Positions 55,333-64,000 of a DNA stretch of 64,000 bases are shown piece by piece. The stretch lies in the NCBI GenBank assembly GCA_036898135.1, contig CM072525.1, forward strand, positions 56,291,874-56,355,873. The letters are read 5' to 3'. This stretch comes from Oncomelania hupensis. Its lineage: Eukaryota > Mollusca > Gastropoda > Littorinimorpha > Pomatiopsidae. A program made the translations under genes and the position numbers. Every line of letters starts with the position of its first letter. The stretch's first letter is position 1. The notes under the pieces were generated by a model. That model did not search any database and was not told the DNA's origin. It was given only the letters and a program-made list of their open reading frames with translations.

Positions 55333-55706
55333 AAGAGTTCACTGTCACTCAACATGGCCCACTGGCCAAGCGATTCAGTTATGCAGGTACAGTACGATGA
55401 ACAATGATCATCATAAATGTCACTTTCACAAAAGGGGCACACTGACCAAGCTTCACTACTGTACTGGTAGTGGTAGGTACAGGGCCGGGTAGACTGAACA
55501 AAGACAATTAACAAATGCCTCACCAAGAAAACGCCACAAAGATGTATGCAAATTATAGTTTTAGAAAAGTTCTACTTCTAGTAATATAAAATAGCAAACC
55601 TTATAAACTATTCTTCTTATTCTCACGGTAGTGTATGTATTTTCTTTCTCTGTCTATAAAAGGGGGAAACAATTAAGGGGAGGGTGTAACCTGTATTTCC
55701 ATCCTT
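55333..55706. other. Spacer, no gene seen
   Basis: Unique-looking sequence between the broken end of LINE F and the transposase-like gene; includes a T-rich then G-rich tract at about 55711-55727 at the gene's 3' edge. Confidence 0.5.
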
Positions 55707-57165
55707 TTAATTTTTTTTTGGGGGGGTGGCCAGCAGCATGGGTGAAGTTTTTATCTGTTGCTCTTTCATTAACAAGTGAAGTTGTTTTGCCTTGTTTCTC
55801 AAGCCCCATGCTCTCCTTTTTAGGGAGTTGACTTCAGCGTGCATTCCTTCACCTCCCTGCTCTCCATGTAAACCCAGCCCAAATCCCCACCTACACATCC
55901 TATCTACACAGTGTGTTTCAAGAATATGCTGCCTTGGGGTGACATTTTTTTCTGGACAGAAACGAGCCCTGTAAAACTCCATGTATTTGGAAATAGCTTC
56001 CTCAGAGTTCTTGAGGTCATTGTGACTAACTGGTGTTTTGTGAGAGAGAAGCCTGTGTACTCTAGCATAAAGCGTGTTCAGTTTTAAGTATTTCTTTCTG
56101 ATATCGCATGCCGCAGTGACAACACCAAGGTCATCGGTCAATGTATCTGCCCTATCTACACTGTCAGTTATTTCACGAATCGTTTCATCTTTCAGGTACT
56201 TGTTGCAGTGATTCCCAATGAAGGTGCCTGCAAAGTAGGCCTGTGGTGTTATGTGATACTTCTTCAAAATCTTATTAATCTCAGCTACAATTGGCCCCTC
56301 ATTTTTGTCAAAGACTGCTATGTCGTTCAAACGCACTTCGCGATTTGTTTGACGAATGCGATGAATGGTATTAACGTAGGTTATGAATGCTGGTGTACTC
56401 TTTTTGAGGTCTGGCTTTTTTTCTTTGGACAGTGCCACTGCAATTTGCTTGTCAAGATTGTGACAGTCATTTACAAGGCACTCATGGTGTCTGTTTACAA
56501 TCCCTAGAAGCAGATGAAGGTGAGGTGGTGCTACATGAGACAGTTTGATGTCTCATACTGGTCCTCGAACGACATTGTTGAACTCTTTGGCATGCGTTTT
56601 ATTACTGCCAGATTCCTGGAATTCCTTCAGGTCTTCACTGATGTTGCTTAACGTTCTTTTAGGGACTGCTTCTTGCTCTGCAGGACTCAATTGTATCTGC
56701 GTTTTTGAAATCTGACACCAAAGGCATGGATGATTACTCTGGGGTCCTGATAGTCCATACATTTTCATCAGGAAATCGTAATCCCCGAACATAAACACTC
56801 GCATTTTTTTCCCTTTCCAAGACATCTCGCGCAGGGCATTAATTCCATTTTTAATCTTATAGCCTAAAATAGTCTTAAGGTTTTGAGCAGAATCTTTGGC
56901 TTCAGTAAGCACAACAAGCTGGGAGTTTTCCTTAGAATTTGGATTGTGGAGATTAGCTATTTCTAGGACAACTTTAAAAGTACCTCCTCCATGGTCACCC
57001 CCAATTTTAACCCAAATTTCATTTTTTGGGATGATGCTATGCCACGTGAGCATCTGCATTCTCTCATACTTGTCCAACAGATCGGAAACAAACCTCGGCC
57101 AACTATCTATTGAAACCACGTACATGCCCTTCACTACCTCTTTTTTAGTAACTTTGTTAATGCAT
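55707..57165 (-). pseudogene. Transposase-like gene, 3' half, one in-frame TGA
   Basis: On the minus strand a frame runs from the edge of the CR1 tail (KCINKVTKKEVVKGMYV) to a stop at 55707, over 480 codons, with a single TGA at 56553-56555. Upstream of the TGA are VKIGGDHGGGTFKVVLEIAN, FMFGDYDFLMKMYGLSGP and NHPCLWC; downstream are HLLLGIVNRHHECLV, AYFAGTFIGNHCNKYL and KYMEFYRARFCP. Spaced Asp residues (GGDHGGG, GDYDFL) and the HPCxxC motif resemble DDE-type transposase cores. I recall similar multi-copy unnamed proteins in cnidarians and molluscs but cannot place the superfamily. The 5' half lies at 62946 and beyond, on the far side of a CR1 insertion. Confidence 0.6.
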
Positions 57166-57194
57166 TTAGTAGTAGTAGTAGTAGTAGTAGTAGA

Positions 57195-58395
57195 GGCTGG
57201 GTATAGGCTGTGAAGCCTGTGTACGCCCCATCTTTGTATTTTACATTCTTAAAGCAGTCATGGTCATTCGGTGCTAAAATTTTCCTCTCTTGAATTCAAT
57301 CGAATTCGATAAATAGATCAACAAATTTAGCATTGGCATCAAGTTGAGTGTGCATTTTTTTAATTTGGTGGTAGGTTATTCCAAAAATTAGCAGCCCGAT
57401 AGCTAAAGCAATATTTCCTTAAGTTAGTATCACATTGTTTAATAAAGACCTTTCCCTCAGCGTTTCTTGTTTTTGAACTGTGTGTACTCTCAAAGAAATA
57501 ATCCCATCTCAGGTCTACATGGTTATGATAAATTTGGTATGTCGCGATGAGGTCACCACGCACACGTCTACCTTTTAGAGAATGCAACTTTAAGAACTGT
57601 AAACGCTCACTGTACGACATGTTACTACACTCCTTTACGAGCTTCGTGGCTCTATGTTGCACTTTTTCTATTGCCACTGATTGACGTATTAAGTGAGCGT
57701 GCCAAATGACGTTACCATATTCTAGATGTGGTCTGACCAAAGCTTTATATAGCTTGACAAATACATCTCTATCAATAAACGTGAAGGTCCTTTTAATCAG
57801 CCCAACCATCTTGTTAGCTTTACTTATAGCATTTTGAATATGCACATCAAATTTTAATCCTGTATCAAACCTCACCCCCAGGTCTTTTTCTTCTACACAA
57901 GTAGTAATTTTTCTGGCAGTGCCATTTACACTCATGGAATATTCAGCATTGGGATTATTATGCCCCATATGCATTACTTTGCATTTTTCAACGTTGAAGT
58001 ACAAATTCCACTCATCAGTCCAATGTTGAAGTCTGTCGAGGTCCTCCTGCATATGAGTACTATTTGAAGCTCTGTCGTATATTTTAGTATCGTCTGCAAA
58101 TATTTTACATGAGGTTTTGACACAATCAGGTAAATCATTTATGTAAATTGTGAACAAAATAGGGCCCAAAATACTACCTTGGGGGATGCCACTTAATACA
58201 TTGGCGCTAGACGATAAGGCTTCACCAACCCGAACTCTCTGTGTCCTGCCTGAAAGAAAGGATCTGGTTCATTCTAACACTTTACCTGTTACTCCGTATG
58301 CCTTCATTTTTTGTAGTAGTCGTTCATGTGGAACACTATCGAACGCTTTGCGAAAATCCAGGTATATGATGTCTACAGGTTCATGTGTGACCGTC
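57195..58395 (-). pseudogene. CR1 ORF2, reverse transcriptase C-terminal part
   Basis: Reads EPVDIIYLDFRKAFDSVPHE, GIPQGSILGPILFTIYINDL, KIFADDTKIY, VEEKDLGVRFDTGLKFDVHI, LVRPHLEYGNVIWHAHL and SYRAANFWNNLPPN, the palm-to-thumb order of CR1 reverse transcriptases with an intact FADD. A TGA lies at about 58277 (GKVLE, stop, TRSFLSG). After NNLPP a different frame continues KFVDLFIEFD, KILAPNDHDCF and YKDGAYTGFTAYTQP into the CTA repeat, probably the original C-terminus. Confidence 0.87.
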
Positions 58396-58401
58396 TGCTT
58401 A

Positions 58402-59711
58402 TGCGTGCTTTGAAATTACTTAGAATGTCTGTCGCACTCTTTCACACACTGAGGCGCTAAGCAGTTGGTTGGGGTTCGGGGCGCGTTTATTCTTGTCTCA
58501 AGCCAATAAGAAGGAATGATGAACGAATGATGAATGGATAAGTAGTATGAAGAACGAAGTATGCAAGAAGCAAACCCTGAAACATACAATAATAACAATA
58601 CTAAGAAACCGTCATGGAAGGACAACATAAAACAATACTCTTCCATGATGAGAAATACCATAGAAAAAGTTAATCAAAATAGTTGCAACGTTATTGGTTA
58701 CACACACAAGCTCATCTCAAATGACAAGTCTTCGATAACACTATGAATTAGAAAATAACAATAACCTCCAAAAAGCTCAGTTATTTTTTTATACAGAAAA
58801 ACATATTTGTCCAAAGATAACATAACTGAATCATAGTTATGCACAATTGAAAATACAAAATACACATGAAACTGCTTCATGTACAAAGTGACAACGCATA
58901 AGCCAAAAAATAATAAAACCTACCCCACGCATTGAGCAAGGGTAATAGACGACACTGACTCAACTGCATTCAGCACACTCTCCTCGACTCGGTATACTAA
59001 AAGGGAACAATAAAATACTACTAAGCACTTTGTTCTACAAATGACTTGACAAATAGTCATCAAAATATTTCAAATGACCAAGGTACTGTCCAATTAAAGA
59101 ATTATAGAAACTTAATTCTTTTCAAACAATGATACAAACATAAACCAGAAAATCTCTGCATTCAACAATCAATTGCTGAATAATGTTTTCTCTTCACTTT
59201 TATGTTTTGCTTCTATGTAACAAAAAATAAATGAACTGACAAAATTAGAATTACAATTCCACAAAGTCAAAGTTACAAAATCACAAACAAAATATTTTAG
59301 ACAAAATGATGACACCAAAATATTTACTATTATTTCTTGGAAACTGCAAAGTTATTATTTTACTTTAGCCTAGAAAACAATACTCACAAAATACAATAAA
59401 TGTTCAAAAGATTTCCAACTCACCAAACAATTGTGAGTCCAGAACATGAATACCAAATCGCAAATGAACTAACTGTCCTCTTTCCTCAAAAGCCAGGGTA
59501 AGAATGAAAGAATTGTAGTGAACTCAGTAGTTTAAACTTTGAACACTCCAACTAGGGATAACTGATTAGGAATAATTACCTAACCATATGAGAATAACCA
59601 ATTGAGAATACCAAATAAGAATAAACTTATCTTCTAACCAGAAAAAGTGAATAACGATTAGAAAAAATAAGTAGGCCTATAAAATCCATTTAAAATACAC
59701 TCTACCATACA
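58402..59711 (-). mobile_element. Probable solo LTR (1,310 bp) inside CR1 ORF2
   Basis: The CR1 reading frame is broken here and can be rejoined as ILDRQTVTHEPVDIIY when this segment and one flank repeat are removed. Read on the minus strand the segment starts TGTATGG and ends GCACGCA. It is flanked by TAGGCA (plus strand 59712-59717) and TAAGCA (plus strand 58396-58401), one mismatch. An AATAAA (GACAAGAATAAACGCG) lies about 90 bp from the 3' end. No coding sequence. The imperfect 6-bp duplication keeps the confidence moderate. Confidence 0.55.
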
Positions 59712-59717
59712 TGCCTA

Positions 59718-61480
59718 TCTAAAATTTGTGTTAAATCTTCCATCACTTCCATTAACTGGGTCATGCATGAACGCTAAGACCTAAAACCGTGTTGACAAGA
59801 AGCGAACAGATTATTATCCTTAAAATGTGATGTTATTACATCTCGGATTAATGACTCAAAGACTTTGCATACAATACATGTCAAACTTACTGGTCTGTAG
59901 TTACCGGGTTCCGACTTGTTACCCTTCTTAAAGATGGCAGTCACATCGGCTTCTTTCCAGTCACTGGGTACAACTCCGCTCTCAATGGACTTATTAAATA
60001 GAATACTTAAGGGCTTTGCTAATTCCTTGGATAACTCCTTCAGTACCCTAGGGGGAACACCATCAGGACCCTGTGCTTTGGAAGAATCAAGATTAGCTAA
60101 TTTCTTTTCTACTGCTTCGGTAGTAACAATAACATCAGCTAGAAACTTACCATCAGAGTACTGACCTTCTGTCATTTCAGGTACATTATTCTTATTTTCC
60201 ACTGTAAATACACTGGCAAAGAAAGAGTTTAGTGTCTCAGCTTTCTCCCTGTCGTAGCGAACTCACCATTTTCCTTTTTCAACGCACTAATACCACTATT
60301 TCCTTTACTTTTTTCTTGGACATATTTCCAAAATTTCTTTGGATTTATCTTACATTCATTTGCAATGTTCTTCTCGTGACGCTTTCTTCCTGCTTTCATA
60401 AGTGTAGCACATTTGTTACGCACTTGTTTATATTTCTCGTAATCTCTCCCCTGTTTAGTCTGTAAGTATCGTTTGTATAGGTTATACTTCTTTTTTATTG
60501 TTTTAATTATCTTCTCATTCATCCATGGTGGAGTAACCCTCTTCTTGTTTCCAGCCTTTACTTTTGGAATAAGTATATCCATGCTTTCTAAAATAACACT
60601 TTTTATACCTTGCCACATTTCGTGTACATCCTCCTGTGGAAGCGTAGAAAAGTCATGTGCAGAGATCATGTTACGTAGACTACAATAATCCCCCTTGTTT
60701 AAATTAAACCTGTACTTACTGCTTTCTTTACTGCCTTTGACTCTGGGAACATACAGATAAAAGAGTAGTACGTCATGATCACTTTTCCCCAAAGGATCTA
60801 TGTGCTCTATGTCGGGCACCAAATGTTCTTCACTTACAAACACCAAGTCATCTCTTGTAGACTGTTGTCCTGCCCTGTGTCTAGTGGGAGAGGAAACCTT
60901 CTGGATAAGAAATGCATCCCTTACACATTCAACAAAGTCATTATTGGTATCTCCTTCCCAAGCTCCCTCCCAACATATACCTGGAAAATTGAAGTCACCC
61001 ATTATACAAACTTTATCGTACTTTGATATTTCATCATGCTTCAACAGATTGAATAACTCTTGAGTGTTATTTATGGATGAACTTGGACTGCGATACAGGC
61101 ATCCAATCAAGACCGCTTCATCATTACCACCCTTGAAAGTGCACCACAAACTCTCCTCAAATTGCGTTTCATTGAGAACTGTACACTCTCTCGCATTCAA
61201 ACATTTATCTACATACATGGCGATCCCCCTTTTTGGATTTTTGTTCATGAATAAATCATAACTACCTATTTCATACTCAGAAGTATTTACACCATACACA
61301 TTATTTTTTGTTATTACTTCCGTTAAACCAATAATATGAGGTTTAATAGGTTGAAAGCGTGTGATAAATTCATCTTTTTTGTTCAAAAATCCGTTGTCAC
61401 AATTTGTGTACAAAATTCTACAAGAGTCAAGAGAATCAAAACAAAAGTTACCAAGTTTGTGATCATATGTACATATATTT
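59718..61480 (-). pseudogene. CR1 ORF2, endonuclease and RT N-terminal part
   Basis: Endonuclease: RILYTNCDNGFLNKKDEF, HIIGLTEVI (Glu), CIMGDFNFPGICWEG, RDDLVFVSE and GKSDHDVLLFYL, complete from about 61480 to 60650. The linker is rich in Lys/Arg. A frameshift at about 60240 follows ENGEFATTGR. The next frame starts KAETLNSFFASVFTVENKN, continues SKAQGPDGVPPRVLKELS, then NYRPVSLTCIVCKVFESLIR and SCQHGFRS. There TAG replaces the expected codon (59774-59776). It then reads RSCMTQLMEVMEDLTQ up to the LTR-like insertion. Confidence 0.87.
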
Positions 61481-61506
61481 ACATGAGTGTTTGCAAGGCT
61501 GGGTTG

Positions 61507-62498
61507 TCAATATGATACACCAGCATTTGCCGGAACGGCAGCAGCTGATGAATTGAGAGAAAATCGCAGTTGCCCGGTACCAGGACCAGACCTTGGAATG
61601 CGTGTCACGATCTTCCCCTCTCTGTAATTTATTACAAGATTTTCTTCTCCTCCTTCTCTTCTAGTTTTAAGTTCTTCCTTGAGTACTCTAATCTTTTCCC
61701 GTTCTTTTGGTGTCTGATCATCATTGATGTATACTCTCTCTTTTGGTGGAATGTTTTTGTTGAGATTGACCACATTTTTCATAATTTTTCTTTTTGTCTC
61801 ATCAGTTTTCACTGTCATCCTAAGCAGTATAGGCCTGACATTGTTGCCAATGCTCAGTGCTCCTAGTCGCATTGGTTCATCAACTTCTTCCACACAAATG
61901 TCTTTCCCCAGTTTGCTAACCAACACCCTTACCCTATCCCTGTCTTCCTTTCTCTTTTCTTCTATTGATGGTTTATCACTCTCAGGCAAGTTTGCAACAA
62001 TGATATTCTTTTTTCGTTTTTCTTTTTCCTCCTTCTCCCCCATATATGATATATTCTTCCACCTTTGATTCCACTGCCTCCATTATTTTTTTTTTCAATT
62101 ATTGCAATATTGCAGCCTTCGTGCTTATCTTCAAAAGCAGACAGCCTCTCTTCAAATTTTTGCAACATCTTCAGTATGCTATCCAATTTGGATTCCATGC
62201 GAGTGGTCACCTCAGTGCCATTTTTCTCTCTGCATGAAGTACAGAGCCAGACCATAAAATTTTCTCCCCCCTGTAAACTCTTGAACTGGGATTCAGTGAG
62301 GCCTGAGCACCCACGATGACACCATTGTTTACATGCATGACACTCAATTACATCCGTGCGTTCGCTGTCTAGGCCATTGATGCACCCAATGCAAATCCAA
62401 GGCTCAGTACGGTCAAGTCTCTTCATTTCACCCGCTTGATTCTTTCTGCCTTGATTAGAGCCTCTTGGGGCTGAGTTGTTTCTTGAGGGTTTACCCAT
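61507..62498 (-). pseudogene. CR1 ORF1, PHD-finger and RRM-like protein
   Basis: Starts MGKPSRNNSAPRGSNQ. A zinc finger follows with CIGCINGLDSE, ECHACKQWCHRGC and WLCTSC, a PHD-type C4HC3 pattern, as in many CR1 ORF1 proteins. Then comes a coiled-coil-like stretch (SKLDSILKMLQKFEERLSAF). A frameshift in a run of ten A (about 62082-62092) and a second near 62040 interrupt it. The rest reads KKNIIVANLPESDKPS (RRM-like start), a charged region, YREGKIVTRIPRSGPG and ends at 61507. Expected to bind LINE RNA. Confidence 0.82.
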
Positions 62499-62945
62499 GG
62501 CTTAAGAGCAAAACGAAAGTATGTGACAAATTGACAAAGATAGATCTCACTTGTACACGAAAGTTGTTCTTAATTTTACTGCATACAATCGAAGTGTAAC
62601 CAATAGCACCAACAAGAAGAAAAAAAATGTGCGTACTCACCATAAAAGCTTGTTATGAGTAAATACTAAATACGTAAGGTTAGCAAAAACATCGGTGCAC
62701 GATACATAAAAGCTCTCGAACAAGTTGTGAAAGTGAGTTCATTCAATGAAAGGTAGAAAAAAAAAAACTGATTTCTTCAAAAATCCACAGAGACACTACA
62801 AAATATCCAAAGGAATAAATTCCTCGGGCTTTCAAGGCCAAATGCAGCCAAATTTATAACTAATTTTAAGAACGGTGCTGCTTGAAATCGAACATTAATC
62901 CCCAAAATATCTCGTAACAAAAAAAGCAGCAGCCATCTTGTAATG

Positions 62946-63900
62946 TGACCTATGACCTCTCCTTGAGAGCCTGTATGTTTACTTCTATTTTTTCACTCAA
63001 CAAACTCTCTTGGAATTCCCTCTCCTTTTTTTCACAGACCATTTTGATACCTACTGCCTTGCTTAATTTTCTTAAATGCCTTTGTTTAGCCCAGCTAAGT
63101 GATAGTTTGGCTCTAATTTGTGCCGCTGATTTTGAGGAGATGTGTGACTGTCCCAACCCAGCTGTTTTTAGAATCTCATTCCTTTTCCGCTGTGTTATAT
63201 GTTTAAGCTCAGTGCTTTGTTGTTTAATTAAATCTGCTTCTGTGGGACCTGAAATTTCTTTCCGTATATTGGCAATTTCTTTCGCTCTTTTCTTTCTCAT
63301 TGGGGTAGAAACTAGAGCTGATGACTTTTTAGCTCTCACTATCTTCTTCAGAACCAATTGCTGTGCTTTAGTCTTGCATTCCAAAGTTTTTTTGTCATGT
63401 GACTGCGCTAGTTTGATTCTAACTAAACATGTTAGGTACTTTTCCTCTGCTTTTGTCAACGGTGCTTGCAACTGTTCTATTGGACGAAGTTGATTTTGTG
63501 TGTTCATGCCTAATTCCGTTTGTGCTTGCATCTCTGATGATGCTGAGGCAGCTGACACAGATGTAACATTGTGAGAACTTGTGTCACTCTCTCTTGAAGC
63601 TAATCGAGATGATACCAGATCAAAAAGACGTTTTCTGACAGCACTTCTTTCAGTTTGAGGTGTTGAAGAGCTCTGTGGCTGGAAGTTTTCAACACTAGCA
63701 TTTATACTGTCACAAACCACACTATGGTCAACACTGATGCTTTCAACACTAGCATTTATACTGTCACAAACCACACTACTGTCAACAACACTGATGCTTT
63801 CAACACTAACATTTATACTGTCACAAACCACACTACTGTCAACACTGATGCTTTCCTTTTGATTTTTGAGATTGGCAGCCTTTTTACTTGCCTTGATTCA
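62946..63900 (-). pseudogene. Transposase-like gene, 5' half
   Basis: On the minus strand the frame is open from about 63896 to the CR1 5' end. It begins with four repeats of VCDSIN(A/V)SVESISV, then a Ser/Thr/Gln-rich stretch, then a basic helical region (KAEEKYLTCLVRIKLAQSHD, RKKRAKEIANIRKEI, LSLSWAKQRHLRKLSKAVG) ending EVNIQALKE at the junction. Upstream of a TGA at about 63897 the same frame continues KIDGSDCSVCQWFSEQSAG toward the window edge. Its frame plausibly joins KCINKVTKKEVV at 57165, giving a protein of at least 780 residues before CR1 insertion. Function unknown; probably transposon-derived. Confidence 0.5.
63685..63855 (-). repeat. In-frame 54/57-bp coding minisatellite
   Basis: Three near-identical units (54, 57 and 54 bp) containing CACTAGCATTTATACTGTCA plus a partial fourth. 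All length differences are multiples of three, so the repeat keeps the minus-strand reading frame and encodes an 18-19-residue acidic repeat. Confidence 0.85.
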
Positions 63901-64000
63901 TATACCAGTACTACCTGCACTTTGCTCAGAAAACCACTGACACACACTGCAGTCAGATCCATCTATTTTAGAGTTATACTCGGTCCACAAAACTTTTGTG

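Larger units (their letters stand above)
57166..62945 (-). mobile_element. CR1-type LINE, near full length, splitting a transposase-like gene
   Basis: On the minus strand: 5'UTR (62945-62499) beginning near AAGATGGCTGCTGC, ORF1 with a PHD-type finger, ORF2 with endonuclease and RT, and a 3' end of CTA repeats (57166-57193). About 4.5 kb remains after subtracting a 1.3-kb LTR-like insertion, the usual CR1 length. A 3' end made of short tandem repeats and no obvious target duplication are typical of CR1. Multiple frameshifts and stops show it is dead. Confidence 0.83.

Noticed and set aside
56553..56555. TGA as a selenocysteine codon
   Set aside because: No SECIS-like element was looked for successfully downstream, the protein is transposase-like, and another TGA lies at about 63897. 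Decay from CGA or TGG is simpler.

Overview
This is a stretch of animal nuclear DNA, most likely from a marine invertebrate and probably a mollusc. The reasons are GT-AG exons, dense micro- and minisatellites, a TTAGGG-type repeat tract, and a mix of I-group, RTE, CR1 and L2-type LINEs, tRNA- and 5S-related SINEs, hAT-like and pogo-like DNA transposons and solo LTRs. No operon, CRISPR array or prokaryotic signal is present. The species assignment is inference; almost everything below is transposable-element archaeology plus a few candidate host exons.

Layout. 1-3322: simple repeats, a 48-bp tandem array, a telomere-like tract and a perfect 24-bp palindrome. 3323-9422: LINE copy A, full length with a 12-bp target duplication, ORF1 open, ORF2 broken twice. 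9579-9942: a reverse-strand non-autonomous element. 10150-11190: microsatellites and a 76-bp minisatellite. 11659-16961: degenerate LINE copy B carrying a 702-bp non-autonomous insertion. 16962-19747: a solo-LTR fragment, two tandem arrays and a complete solo LTR (family 1). 19822-19983: a candidate host exon. 20201-23278: a full-length dead RTE LINE. 23307-26024: a hAT-like transposon containing a second, inverted RTE copy. 28080-34671: promoter-like sequence and three candidate exons of an unrecognised host gene, with an L2-like LINE and a SINE in its introns. 35101-44732: LINE copy D, invaded by two DNA transposons and a family-1 solo LTR that itself holds another solo LTR (family 2) and a 5S/tRNA SINE. 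44740-45412: L2 and RTE fragments. 45745-51848: LINE copy C, full length, both ORFs open, 13-bp target duplication. 52012-55332: LINE copy F, broken, with a pogo-like MITE. 55707-63900: a transposase-like gene (minus strand) split by a CR1 LINE, which itself contains a probable solo LTR.

How the parts work together. The dominant family (copies A, B, C, D, F) encodes a CCHC nucleic-acid-binding ORF1 and an ORF2 with endonuclease, reverse transcriptase, RNase H and a terminal zinc motif. Its first 74 nt can be folded as a hepatitis-delta-virus-like self-cleaving ribozyme, which would set the RNA 5' end exactly where the target duplications place it. Its last ~42 nt are shared with the 702-bp non-autonomous element, the usual sign of a parasite that borrows the LINE's retrotransposition machinery. 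Copy C looks capable of having moved recently. The 3'UTR of this family also carries an out-of-frame duplicate of the ORF2 C-terminal segment.

I looked for an undescribed system. The best candidates are the ribozyme-like LINE 5' end, the LINE/parasite tail sharing, the duplicated C-terminus, and the transposase-like gene cut in two by CR1.
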